This document shows positions 8,665-16,664 of a DNA stretch of 37,145 bases, in pieces (position 1 is the first letter of the stretch; every line of letters starts with the position of its first letter). The DNA is taken from positions 1 through 37,145 of the forward strand of contig JAUZFR010000183.1 in assembly GCA_030840335.1 (NCBI GenBank), written 5' to 3'. The notes beneath the pieces are model-generated. The model was given only the letters and a program-made list of their open reading frames with translations, was not told the DNA's origin and did no database searches. Both the position numbers and the translations under genes were made by a program. This DNA comes from Actinomycetota bacterium (lineage in GTDB: Bacteria > Actinomycetota > Actinomycetes > Actinomycetales > Microbacteriaceae).

Positions 8665-9309
8665 CTAGCTGGGGGTCGGGGACTTCCTGCGACCGACGAG
8701 CAGCAGGACGACCGTCAGCACTACTCCGAGCCCGAGGATGCTGCCGCCGATGACGAGCACGAGCCCGAGACTCGCGTTCTGCGGCGTCGCGGTGGTGCCC
8801 TTCGACGGAGCAGCGGCGGTTCCGCCGGACTTGCCGCCGCAGTTCTGTGGCGTATCCGTGGCCTTTGCGGGCGTAAACGACCCGCTGGGCGACCACGTGA
8901 ACGGATACTGGTTCGACACGACGTGGCCATCGGCCGAGACGATCTGCCAGATGACCGTGTACTTACCGGCGGCTCCGATGGCCGGAGCGATCGACATGCT
9001 GGGGCCATCCACCGTCACGCAGCCGTCCCCGTAGAACTTGCCGGCGGCATCCTTGATCTCGAACGCGAAACCCGCGCCGTGCCCTGAGAGGTCGAGCAGT
9101 CCCTCGTTTGTCGTGATGATGAAACGCGAGGGCAGCTTCGTGAGGGTCTCACCCGACTTCGGCGTGGACGATATGAGGTAGTTGTGAGCGAGCGCGGGGG
9201 CTGCGAGACCAAGCACGGATGCGGCGACCAGCGCCACGGTGCCCAGAACCGCCCCGATGGATGCGCCGATTGCCGACCTCGTTGTGCGACTTCCCGTGCG
9301 CTGTGCCAT
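8665..9309 (-). CDS. CopC-like copper-binding protein with C-terminal membrane anchor
   Basis: The product has 214 residues and starts at ATG, with an AGGAGAGG ribosome site. A signal peptide ends at about ALA41, so the mature protein begins with His42. That N-terminal histidine is a copper(II) ligand in the CopC family, and His129 (SADGHVVSNQYPF) matches the second conserved ligand region. The beta-sandwich domain covers about 42-140. Cys97 and Cys157 could form a disulfide. After a Ser/Thr/Ala-rich linker a single membrane helix (about 180-206) ends in RRKS, as in YcnJ-type and actinobacterial CopC proteins. No copD or DUF1775 partner gene is next to it. The gene lies between clpP2 and clpX on the opposite strand. 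Confidence 0.85.
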   Translation of the reverse strand: MAQRTGSRTTRSAIGASIGAVLGTVALVAASVLGLAAPALAHNYLISSTPKSGETLTKLPSRFIITTNEGLLDLSGHGAGFAFEIKDAAGKFYGDGCVTVDGPSMSIAPAIGAAGKYTVIWQIVSADGHVVSNQYPFTWSPSGSFTPAKATDTPQNCGGKSGGTAAAPSKGTTATPQNASLGLVLVIGGSILGLGVVLTVVLLLVGRRKSPTPS

Positions 9310-9347
9310 GGTGCAATCCTCTCCTGCTCAAGGTGACGAATAGCCGA

Positions 9348-9363
9348 GTGCAAGGTGCTGCAC
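9348..9363. promoter_or_regulatory. Small inverted repeat between the CopC-like gene and clpX
   Basis: GTGCA-N6-TGCAC lies 39 bases upstream of the CopC-like start in the divergent promoter region. It could be an operator. No known metal-regulator motif is recognised in it. Confidence 0.25.
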
Positions 9364-9441
9364 CAAATGAGGTCCCGCACACGATACGGCACGCCGAAGT
9401 CACTTTTCTTGACGATGGCTGGCAGTGTCACCGTCACGGGT

Positions 9442-9447
9442 TAGGCT
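9442..9447 (+). promoter_or_regulatory. Possible -10 box for clpX
   Basis: TAGGCT fits TAnnnT and lies 37 bases before the clpX start. A TTGACG at 9409-9414 is too far away (27 bases) to be its -35 box, so only the -10 element is supported. Confidence 0.35.
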
Positions 9448-9484
9448 CGGTTACACGTAGCACGCTGGAATGAGGAGAGCGACT

Positions 9485-10765
9485 GTGGCCCGTATCGGGG
9501 AAAGCGCGGACCTGCTCAAGTGTTCTTTCTGCGGAAAGAGCCAAAAGCAGGTACAGCAGCTGATTGCTGGGCCAGGGGTCTACATCTGCGACGAGTGCGT
9601 CGAGTTGTGCAACGAGATCATCGAAGAGCGCCTCGCCGAGGCCGGGGAAGAGGCGTCGAGCGAGTTTGACCTCCCGAAGCCGCGCGAGATCTACGCGTTT
9701 CTCGAGGAATACGTCATCGGGCAGGAAGCAGCAAAGCGCGCGCTGTCCGTTGCCGTCTACAACCACTACAAGCGAATTCGCGCACGTAACACGATCAGCT
9801 CAGCCGACGTCATCGACGACGTCGAGATCGCGAAGTCGAACATCCTGCTGATCGGTCCGACGGGCTGCGGCAAGACGTATCTCGCGCAGACCCTCGCGAA
9901 GCGCCTCAACGTGCCCTTCGCCGTTGCGGATGCCACGGCGCTCACCGAGGCAGGATACGTCGGTGAAGACGTCGAGAACATCCTGCTGAAGCTGATCCAG
10001 GCCGCCGACTACGACGTGAAGCGCGCAGAGACCGGCATCATCTACATCGACGAGATCGACAAGATTGCCCGAAAGGCCGAGAATCCGTCGATCACGCGCG
10101 ACGTTTCGGGCGAGGGTGTGCAGCAGGCACTGTTGAAGATTCTCGAGGGCACGATCGCGTCAGTTCCGCCGCAGGGTGGCCGCAAGCATCCGCACCAGGA
10201 GTTCATCCAGGTCGACACCACCAACGTGCTCTTCATCGTCGCCGGCGCATTCGCCGGGCTCGAGGAGATCATCTCCCAGCGCGCGGGCAAGAAGGGCATC
10301 GGCTTTGGAGCACCGCTCCACAGCAAGGGCGACGATGTCAACCTCTTCGGCGAGGTACTGCCGGAAGACCTGCACAAGTTCGGTCTCATCCCCGAGTTCA
10401 TCGGTCGACTGCCCGTGGTGACCACGGTCACGCCACTCGACCAGGTCGCGCTGATGGACATCCTGACGCAGCCCAAGAACGCACTCGTTCGCCAGTATCA
10501 GCGCATGTTCGAACTCGACGGAGTGGTGCTCGAATTCGAGCATGACGCGCTCGAGTCGATCGCCGACCTCGCGGTGCTTCGCAAGACCGGCGCCCGCGGG
10601 CTCCGGGCGATCATGGAAGAAGTACTTGGCCCGATCATGTTCGATGTGCCGTCCACAGAAGACGTAGCACGCGTGATCGTGACACGACAGGCAGTGCTCG
10701 AGAATGCGGCGCCCACCATCGTGCCGCGCAAGCCCGTTCGCGCCGCCACCGAGAAGTCCGCGTAG
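9485..10765 (+). CDS. clpX: Clp protease ATP-binding unfoldase subunit ClpX
   Basis: The product has 426 residues. It starts at GTG 9485 because AGGAGAG at 9473-9479 is placed correctly for it and the next residues ([19 protein letters not shown]) match the conserved ClpX N-terminus; the ATG at 9470 would put the ribosome site inside the gene. The N-terminal zinc-binding domain has two Cys-x2-Cys pairs (CSFC, CDEC). The AAA+ domain shows Walker A GPTGCGKT, Walker B IIYIDEID and the sensor region. The ClpP-docking loop carries the IGF-type sequence (IGFGAPLH). It unfolds substrates and feeds them to ClpP1P2. Unlike most actinobacteria, clpX here is separated from clpP2 by an opposite-strand gene. 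Confidence 0.97.
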   Translation: MARIGESADLLKCSFCGKSQKQVQQLIAGPGVYICDECVELCNEIIEERLAEAGEEASSEFDLPKPREIYAFLEEYVIGQEAAKRALSVAVYNHYKRIRARNTISSADVIDDVEIAKSNILLIGPTGCGKTYLAQTLAKRLNVPFAVADATALTEAGYVGEDVENILLKLIQAADYDVKRAETGIIYIDEIDKIARKAENPSITRDVSGEGVQQALLKILEGTIASVPPQGGRKHPHQEFIQVDTTNVLFIVAGAFAGLEEIISQRAGKKGIGFGAPLHSKGDDVNLFGEVLPEDLHKFGLIPEFIGRLPVVTTVTPLDQVALMDILTQPKNALVRQYQRMFELDGVVLEFEHDALESIADLAVLRKTGARGLRAIMEEVLGPIMFDVPSTEDVARVIVTRQAVLENAAPTIVPRKPVRAATEKSA

Positions 10766-10790
10766 TCCGACAAATCGCGTAGTCCGACAA
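10759..10790 (+). repeat. 17-bp tandem duplication over the clpX stop
   Basis: CGCGTAGTCCGACAA occurs at 10759-10773 and again at 10776-10790; the first copy contains the clpX stop codon. The second copy runs into a small TCCGAC / GTCGGA hairpin (10783-10796). It looks like a recent short duplication at the gene end. Confidence 0.6.
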
Positions 10791-10801
10791 GTCGGAATTA
10801 C

Positions 10802-10950
10802 TCAGTCCAGTTCAATCGCCGCCCGGACGACGGCGACAGCTTGCATGACGGCCACGATCCGGGGATCGCTCGTAAGCCACTTCCCAGTCATTGGCGAACA
10901 AGGTCGATAGCTCGCTCGCGTCGACGACGGCAAATTCGATGATTCTGCAT
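10802..10950 (-). pseudogene. Possible frameshifted gene remnant
   Basis: Two adjoining minus-strand frames have coding-like composition with G/C-rich third positions. The upstream frame reads IIEFAVVDASELSTLF and continues ANDWEVAYERS; the +1 frame then reads DPRIVAVMQAVAVVRAAIEL and ends in D and a stop at 10802-10804. Joined by one frameshift near 10865 they would form a plausible C-terminal segment of about 45-50 residues. The upstream frame has no ATG or GTG start. It is too short to identify and may be chance. Confidence 0.3.
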
Positions 10951-10966
10951 TGTTTCCATTTATCGC

Positions 10967-10996
10967 TTGACGGCGGCGTCTAGTTCATTCTAGGGT
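10967..10996 (+). promoter_or_regulatory. Promoter of the ROK/sugar operon
   Basis: The -35 box TTGACG (10967-10972) and -10 box TAGGGT (10991-10996) are separated by 18 bases. The ROK start codon is 28 bases after the -10 box. Confidence 0.6.
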
Positions 10997-11015
10997 TTAT
11001 TTAGTCCTGAACAAA
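10996..11015. promoter_or_regulatory. Probable ROK operator
   Basis: TTTATTTAGTCCTGAACAAA is an imperfect 20-bp palindrome (7 of 10 positions symmetric) of the AT-rich TTTRTTyAG type seen for ROK-family sugar repressors. It overlaps the end of the -10 box and the transcription start, and abuts the GAGGA ribosome site, so a protein bound here would block the operon promoter. Confidence 0.55.
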
Positions 11016-11024
11016 GAGGAACCA

Positions 11025-12248
11025 ATGGCGATTCGTCCGACTGCGCGCACCGATGTCAACAGATCGGCGATCCTCGCGCGCCTCGGAGCCCAGGGCCCCA
11101 CGTCTCGTGCGGATCTCGCTCGCGCGCTCAACGTCTCGCCCGCATTGATGACGCAGCTGACGAAAGACCTGATTGCCGACGGGCTGCTCCGCGAACTCGA
11201 GAATTCGCCGTCCCAGGGTGGCCGCCCGGCCCGGATGCTCGGACTCGTCGCGTCGGCCGGTCGCGCAATCGGAGTCAAGATCGCTCCCGATCACGTCGCC
11301 TTCGTCGAAGTCGGCATCGCGGGCGATGTTCTTCGCTCGGCCAGCGAGCCTTTCGATGCTTCCGCTTCAACGATGCTGAGCGATGTGACCGGGCTGCTTC
11401 GCCGGTTCATCGCCGGAGGGGGCACGGCGCCACTGCTCGGAGTCGGCGTGGGCGTACCAGGTGCGGTCGACCGACAGGGCAACGGTCTCGTCGATTCCGC
11501 GCAGCTCGGCTGGAACCAGGTTCCGGTTGGTTCGACGCTGCGGCGCGAGTTGTCGCTGCCGGTGCTGGTCGAGAACAACGTCAACGCGCTGGCAATGGCC
11601 GAGCGACTCTACGGGCTCGGCCGACAGTATGAGAACTTCCTTGTGCTGACGATCGGTACCGGCATCGGCGCGGGAATCGTGGTCGACGGCGTGGTGCTTC
11701 GTGGTGCGTCGGGGGACGCCGGCGAGGTCGGTCACATTCCTGTCGCAGAGGATGGCCCGCTCTGCACGTGTGGAAACCTCGGTTGCCTCGAGTCGATCAT
11801 CGGTCAGGCCGGGCTTGTGCGAACCGCACGAGAGCGAGGTGTCATAGGGTCGCATGGCGGCATCGACACGCTCCGCGCTGCGGCAGACGCGGGCGACCAG
11901 AGCGCGGCGGACGTGTTCAGCGAAGCGGGCCATTTGCTGGGCCGCACACTCGCCGGCATAGTGCACACCGTTGACCCCGAGATCGTCATCGTGCTTGGCG
12001 AAGGAACCTCATCCTGGACGCACTGGTCGTATGGTTTCGAGCCGGCGTTCCGGACTGCGCTCATTCCGAGCAGGCGCGGAGTGGCGGTCGCAGTCGAGTC
12101 ATGGCAGGACGACAGCTGGGCGCGAGGCGCTGCCGCCCTGGTGCTCGCGACGCCGTTCGACTCAGACGACGTGGCGGGAGACCAGGGCAGGCTGGTGCGC
12201 GAGCGCCTGGTCGAGCAGGCGTCGCCGCAGCAGAGCGAACCGCAATGA
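11025..12248 (+). CDS. ROK-family transcriptional regulator of the sugar operon
   Basis: The product has 407 residues and starts at ATG with GAGGA upstream. Residues about 12-60 form a winged helix (SRADLARALNVSPALMTQLTKDLIADGLL). The ROK sugar-binding fold follows, with the zinc motif His237, Cys247, Cys249 and Cys254 (GHIPVAEDGPLCTCGNLGCLE). At the position where sugar-kinase members of the family carry the catalytic Asp (ENDxNA) this protein has Asn (VENNVNALA, about 182-190). It is therefore probably a sugar-sensing repressor without kinase activity. It is the first gene of the operon, overlaps the permease gene by 4 bp and probably controls itself through the palindrome at 10996-11015. 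Confidence 0.92.
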   Translation: MAIRPTARTDVNRSAILARLGAQGPTSRADLARALNVSPALMTQLTKDLIADGLLRELENSPSQGGRPARMLGLVASAGRAIGVKIAPDHVAFVEVGIAGDVLRSASEPFDASASTMLSDVTGLLRRFIAGGGTAPLLGVGVGVPGAVDRQGNGLVDSAQLGWNQVPVGSTLRRELSLPVLVENNVNALAMAERLYGLGRQYENFLVLTIGTGIGAGIVVDGVVLRGASGDAGEVGHIPVAEDGPLCTCGNLGCLESIIGQAGLVRTARERGVIGSHGGIDTLRAAADAGDQSAADVFSEAGHLLGRTLAGIVHTVDPEIVIVLGEGTSSWTHWSYGFEPAFRTALIPSRRGVAVAVESWQDDSWARGAAALVLATPFDSDDVAGDQGRLVRERLVEQASPQQSEPQ

Positions 12249-13195
12249 CCGCGCAGACCGCGCTCGTCGACAAAGCGCCGCAATTCAAGCACGCGCGCTC
12301 TGTTCGCGACACCGCGAGCGGCACGCGGCGGCTGAAGTATCTGCTGGTCGTGCTCGCGTTCCTGCTGCCCAGCGCGATACCGCTGTTGCTCTTCGTGCTC
12401 GGCCCGATGATCGCCGCCGCCTGGGTGAGCCTGAACCAGTGGAATCTGCTGGCGCCCATGAAGTTCGTCGGGATCGACAACTACGTGAACCTGCTGAAGG
12501 ATCCACAAACGGGCGCCGTCTTTCTTCACACGATCTACTACATTGCCGGGTACCTGCCACTCGTCTACGTCGGCGGGCTCGTTTTGGCCCTCGCGCTCAA
12601 CACGGCGCTCAAGGGTCGCTCGCTTCTGCGTGGCGTCTACTTCCTGCCGGTCATCACGAGCTGGATCGTTGTCGCGCTGGTCTGGCGCTGGCTGCTCAGC
12701 CCGAGCAATGGCATCGTCAACACCGTCCTGGCCTGGGTGGGCATCCATGGTCCCGGCTGGTGGACGGACCCGGCGTGGTCAATGCCATCGATCATCCTCG
12801 CGTCGTCGTGGAAGGACCTCGGCTTTGTCATGGTCATCCTGCTCGCGGGGCTCCAGGCGATCCCGACCGACCTGTACGACGCGGCCAAGGTCGACGGCGC
12901 GAGTGCGTGGCAGCGATTCGTGTCGGTGACTCTGCCGCTGTTGTCGCCATCCACGTTCTTCGTCATCGTGATCTCACTGGTCAACGGATTTCAGGTCTTC
13001 GACCAGATCTACGCGATGACCGCCGGTGGTCCGGACGGTTCGAGCGAATCCGTCGTCGCAGAGATCTACGACCTGACCTTCCGATACGGGCGTGCGGGAG
13101 ACGCATCCGCACTGTCGTGGATGCTGTTCATCGTCATTCTCGCCGTCACACTCATCCAGATCCGCGGCCAGAAGAGGTGGGTGACGTATGGCTGA
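12245..13195 (+). CDS. ABC sugar transporter permease, MalF/UgpA type
   Basis: The product has 316 residues. The ATG at 12245 overlaps the stop of the ROK gene (ATGA), which indicates translational coupling; an upstream reading in the same frame would run inside the ROK gene. About six membrane helices are visible, starting with LKYLLVVLAFLLPSAIPLLLF. The EAA loop that contacts the ATPase is at about 209-225 (DLYDAAKVDGASAWQRF). It forms the membrane channel together with the next gene product. No ATP-binding subunit is encoded nearby, so the transporter must borrow a shared ATPase, such as an MsiK-like protein, encoded elsewhere. Confidence 0.93.
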   Translation: MTAQTALVDKAPQFKHARSVRDTASGTRRLKYLLVVLAFLLPSAIPLLLFVLGPMIAAAWVSLNQWNLLAPMKFVGIDNYVNLLKDPQTGAVFLHTIYYIAGYLPLVYVGGLVLALALNTALKGRSLLRGVYFLPVITSWIVVALVWRWLLSPSNGIVNTVLAWVGIHGPGWWTDPAWSMPSIILASSWKDLGFVMVILLAGLQAIPTDLYDAAKVDGASAWQRFVSVTLPLLSPSTFFVIVISLVNGFQVFDQIYAMTAGGPDGSSESVVAEIYDLTFRYGRAGDASALSWMLFIVILAVTLIQIRGQKRWVTYG

Positions 13196-14081
13196 CGCAA
13201 CCGCCACCGTGACTCGGTCGACCTTCCGCACCGCGAAACCGCGCAAGTTCCGCACACCGGCGGCCCGCAGGCGCCGGATCATCGCGATCGTGCTCCACGT
13301 CGTGATCATCGCGGGCGCGCTGGCTATGTTCTTCCCATTCCTGTGGACGGTCATCACCTCGATCACGCCGGGCGCGAACCTGACCAATACGCCCGCGCTG
13401 ATCCCGGCGAACCCGTCGCTCGGCGCGTACGCGACGCTGTTCTCCCAATTGCCGTTCGGGCAGGTCGTTCTGAACAGCCTCATGCTGGCGGCAATCACGA
13501 CGGTCGTGCAGCTGTTCACTTCATCGACAGCTGCCTACGCGTTCAGCAGGCTGCCCTTCCGCGGTCAGAACGTCGTGTTCGGGATCTACCTCGCGACCAT
13601 GATGATTCCGCTGCAGGTGCTGATCGTTCCGCTGTTCGTCGAGTTGAAGACCTTCGCGCTGCTCGATACATACCTCGGCGCACTTTTGCCCACGTTCGCC
13701 TCGGCGTTCGGCATCTTCCTGCTGCGACAGGCCATTAACCAGGTGCCAAGGGAACTGGATGAAGCGGCGACGCTCGACGGTGCTGGTCACTTCAGGATCT
13801 TTGGTCAGGTCATCCTGCCCAACATTCGGCCGGCGCTCGCAACGCTCGTCGTCTTCGCCTTTATGGGCAGCTGGAACAGTTTCCTCTGGCCGCTTATCGT
13901 GCTGCGCTCGCCGGAGCTTCAGACGCTGCCCATCGCGCTCGCTGGCTTGCAGGGACAGTACATCTCGCAGTGGGACGTCATCATGGCCGGCTCGGTAGTG
14001 AGCATCCTGCCGATGCTCGCCCTCTATGTCTTCGCCCAGAAATACATCATTCAGGGCGTCGCGAGCTCGGGGATCAAGTGA
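13188..14081 (+). CDS. ABC sugar transporter permease, MalG/UgpE type
   Basis: The product has 297 residues. Its ATG overlaps the previous permease by 8 bp. A long basic cytoplasmic N-terminus (about 1-30, with AKPRKFRTPAARRRR) precedes six membrane helices. The EAA loop is at about 190-206 (ELDEAATLDGAGHFRIF). The pairing with the MalF-type permease and the binding protein defines a carbohydrate uptake (CUT1) importer. The C-terminus KYIIQGVASSGIK (it ends in GIK) is characteristic of the subfamily. Confidence 0.93.
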   Translation: MADATATVTRSTFRTAKPRKFRTPAARRRRIIAIVLHVVIIAGALAMFFPFLWTVITSITPGANLTNTPALIPANPSLGAYATLFSQLPFGQVVLNSLMLAAITTVVQLFTSSTAAYAFSRLPFRGQNVVFGIYLATMMIPLQVLIVPLFVELKTFALLDTYLGALLPTFASAFGIFLLRQAINQVPRELDEAATLDGAGHFRIFGQVILPNIRPALATLVVFAFMGSWNSFLWPLIVLRSPELQTLPIALAGLQGQYISQWDVIMAGSVVSILPMLALYVFAQKYIIQGVASSGIK

Positions 14082-14145
14082 TCCCGGAGCTGCGCGAGAA
14101 CCAACAGCACCACCCGCAACATCACATCAAAGGAGATCGCATCAC

Positions 14146-15399
14146 ATGAACCGAAAACTAGTGGCAGCATTTGCGATAGCAGGCGCAGTAGCGCTTGTCA
14201 TGAGCGGATGCGCCTCAACCTCAGGCACGAATGCCGAAACCGGCCCCGTGACCATCACCTACACGAACTTCATCTCAGATGGTGCCAACGTCGGCAACCT
14301 GGCGACGATCGTGAAGGCGTTCGAAAAGGCCAACCCGAAGATCACCGTCAAGGTCAAGACCCTTCCCTACGCTTCCTACGGCACCGCGCTGCAGACCGAC
14401 CTCGCGGCGGGAACAGCTGCGGACGTCTTCGACATCGACGGCGCAACCAACTACGAGTCGCTTCAGGCCAACCAGCAGCTGGCGCAACTCAAGGGTGTCG
14501 ACGGAAGCGTCTACAGCCCGGCACTACTGAAGACGTACGCGACGGGCGGAAAGCAGTTCGGTCTGCCGACATCGTTCTCGGACGTCGTGCTGTTCTACAA
14601 CAAGGACCTGTTCGATGCCGCGGGCGTTTCCTACCCGACCAGCAGCTGGACCTGGACGGATGAGCAGGCAGCTGCGCTGAAGATCACCAACAAGGCCAAA
14701 GGCATCTGGGGCGATCACCAGCCCGTCACCTACAACGAGTACTACAAAACGCTCGTGCAGAATGGCGCCAGCTTCCTGAGCGCTGATGGCAAGACGGCAG
14801 CGTTCAACACGCCGGCCGGGCTGGCCGCAGCGCAGTGGCTCGTAGGCAAGAGCGGCACGACCATGCCGACGATCGCGCAGGGCCAGGGAACGGCGAACTT
14901 CGACACCAACCTGTTCGCCAAGGGCAAGCTCGGAATGCTGCACACCGGCATCTGGGTGTTCGGCAACTTCGCGAAGGCTCCCGCCAATTGGGACATCGCG
15001 GTGGAGCCGGGCATGACAACGCCCGCCAGCGCGGTGTTCTCGAACGCTGTCGGCGTCTACGCGAACAGCAAGCACATCGCGGCGGCACAGAAGTGGGCCG
15101 TCTACCTGTCCTCGTCGAACGAAGAGGTCAATGTTCGTCTCGACACCGGCTGGGAGCTCCCCACCATCGCCGACACGGCCAAGCTTGCCACCTACCTGAC
15201 AAAGGGGGCGCCAGCCAACCGCCAGGCAGTCTTCGACGCGGCAAAGCAGATCGCTCCGGCTCCGCTGCTGGGCGCGAACTCGTCAGCGATCCAGGATGCG
15301 ATGACCGCGCAACTGATCGAAGCCCAGGCCGGTCGTGAGACCGTCCAGCAGGCGCTCGACAACGCCGAGAAGAAGATCAACGCCCTGCTCGCAGGCTAG
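14146..15399 (+). CDS. ABC sugar transporter substrate-binding lipoprotein
   Basis: The product has 417 residues and starts at ATG 14146 with AAGGAG at 14130-14135. The lipobox (VMSGC) puts the acylated cysteine at residue 22, so the protein is anchored on the outside of the membrane. The remainder fits a family 1 extracellular solute-binding protein: VTITYTNFISDGANVG near the mature N-terminus, the domain-crossing segment FGLPTSFSDVVLFYNKDLF, and the TGIWVFGNF segment. It delivers a carbohydrate ligand to the two permeases encoded upstream. The following glucosidase genes suggest an alpha-gluco-oligosaccharide; this is inferred from context. Confidence 0.93.
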   Translation: MNRKLVAAFAIAGAVALVMSGCASTSGTNAETGPVTITYTNFISDGANVGNLATIVKAFEKANPKITVKVKTLPYASYGTALQTDLAAGTAADVFDIDGATNYESLQANQQLAQLKGVDGSVYSPALLKTYATGGKQFGLPTSFSDVVLFYNKDLFDAAGVSYPTSSWTWTDEQAAALKITNKAKGIWGDHQPVTYNEYYKTLVQNGASFLSADGKTAAFNTPAGLAAAQWLVGKSGTTMPTIAQGQGTANFDTNLFAKGKLGMLHTGIWVFGNFAKAPANWDIAVEPGMTTPASAVFSNAVGVYANSKHIAAAQKWAVYLSSSNEEVNVRLDTGWELPTIADTAKLATYLTKGAPANRQAVFDAAKQIAPAPLLGANSSAIQDAMTAQLIEAQAGRETVQQALDNAEKKINALLAG

Positions 15400-15425
15400 A
15401 TCGGTAAAGAACGAACAGCATGATC

Positions 15426-15479
15426 GGCTGAGCTGAAGTTCAGCCACGGGGTCCCTGGGCCGTGTAGCCCGGGGACCCC
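15426..15479 (+). terminator. Double hairpin between the binding protein and the glucosidases
   Basis: A first hairpin, GGCTGA / TCAGCC (15426-15445), is followed by a strong 13-bp stem GGGGTCCCTGGGC / GCCCGGGGACCCC (15448-15479, one wobble pair, 6-nt loop). No long T-tract follows. Placed directly after a binding-protein gene it probably causes partial termination or protects the upstream mRNA, so the binding protein is made in excess over the enzymes. Confidence 0.65.
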
Positions 15480-15527
15480 CCAAATCTTGCGCGCGAGACC
15501 GCGTGCAGCTACGAGGAGACCAGCGGC

Positions 15528-16664
15528 ATGATCGAACACGCGAGCGAACCAGTTCTCGCCGAGGAGGCGCAACTCGGTCGCCTGAAGGAATCGAGCATCC
15601 GCCTGATCCTGCGACTGCAGGACGCATCCGGGGCTTACCCCGCGAGCCCCACGTTCTCGGCCTACAAGGGCTACTCGTGGTTCAGGGACGGCGCGTTCAT
15701 CGCGGATGCGGTTTCGGCGGCGGGCGAGATTGACTCGGCAACGCGATTTTTCGACTGGTGTGGGCGGATTCTCGACTCTCGGAGTTCGACCATCGCCGCG
15801 ATGATCGAGCGATTCGACGCGGGACAGCCGGTAGCCGACACCGAGATGCTTCCCGCTCGCTTCACGTTCGACGGCGTCGAGGGTGACGATGACTGGTGGG
15901 ATTTCCAGCTGGATGGCTACGGCACCTGGCTCTGGGCGGTCGCCGAGCACGCGCGCCGGCACGGGCTGTCGCTCGATCGCTGGCAGGACGCGATCGTACT
16001 CACGGTCGACTATCTCGAGCGATTCTGGGACCGGCCGTGCTACGACTGGTGGGAAGAACACCCTGAGAAGCGTCACGTGTCCACGCTCGGCTGTATTTCC
16101 GCCGGCCTCAGTGCCGTTCTCGACGTTCTCGACGAGCCGCGCCGGGCCCTCGCGAAATCGGCCGTCGAGCGCATCCGTGACCTCGTGGTTGCCGAGGGCG
16201 TCACAGCTGGCCACCTCGCGAAATGGCTCGGATCGACCGAGGTCGACGCCAGTCTCGCCGCAGTGGTGTATCCGCTGAACGTGTTTCCGGCATCCGAAGA
16301 CATCGGAATGAACACCGTTCGCGCAGTGGACGACCAGCTCAGCGAAGTCGGCGGAGTTCACCGCTATCTCGCCGACACGTTTTATGGCGGCGGCCAGTGG
16401 CCGCTGCTCAGCTGCATGCTCGGGCTGGCATGGAACGCGTCGGGGGACCGCACCCGAGCACTCGACCTGCTGCGCTCGGCGGCCGCGACGGCCACGCACG
16501 ACGGCTACCTTCCCGAGCAGGTCGGCACACATCTGTTGGCTCCGGCCAGCGAACAGGAGTGGATCGATCGGTGGGGGACCGTCGCGACGCCACTGCTGTG
16601 GAGCCACGCCATGTTTATCCGCCTGGCCGTCGAGCTGGGCCTCGAGGGCGGAGAGCGCGAGTGA
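15528..16664 (+). CDS. GH15-like exo-acting glucosidase (glucoamylase / isomaltose glucohydrolase type)
   Basis: The product has 378 residues and starts at ATG with GAGGAGA at 15512-15518. The (alpha/alpha)6-barrel motifs of glycoside hydrolase family 15 are present: WFRDGAFIADA (51-61), DFQLDGYGTWLW (125-136) and CYDWWEEHPEKRHVSTLG (171-188), which carries the likely general acid (Glu176 or Glu177). A second glutamate in GYLPEQ (Glu330) suits the general base. It has no signal peptide or starch-binding domain and is much shorter than secreted glucoamylases, so it should act on small imported oligosaccharides in the cytoplasm. The next gene overlaps its stop. Family assignment is fairly firm; the substrate (for example isomaltose) is inference. 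Confidence 0.85.
   Translation: MIEHASEPVLAEEAQLGRLKESSIRLILRLQDASGAYPASPTFSAYKGYSWFRDGAFIADAVSAAGEIDSATRFFDWCGRILDSRSSTIAAMIERFDAGQPVADTEMLPARFTFDGVEGDDDWWDFQLDGYGTWLWAVAEHARRHGLSLDRWQDAIVLTVDYLERFWDRPCYDWWEEHPEKRHVSTLGCISAGLSAVLDVLDEPRRALAKSAVERIRDLVVAEGVTAGHLAKWLGSTEVDASLAAVVYPLNVFPASEDIGMNTVRAVDDQLSEVGGVHRYLADTFYGGGQWPLLSCMLGLAWNASGDRTRALDLLRSAAATATHDGYLPEQVGTHLLAPASEQEWIDRWGTVATPLLWSHAMFIRLAVELGLEGGERE

Noticed and set aside
9409-9447. TTGACG plus TAGGCT as a complete clpX promoter
   Set aside because: The spacer is 27 bases, too long for a normal promoter; only the -10 box was kept.
11971-13212. Plus-strand open frame of 413 codons across the ROK and permease genes
   Set aside because: It is very rich in Arg, Ala and Pro, spans the end of one firm gene and a full permease gene, and has no family resemblance.
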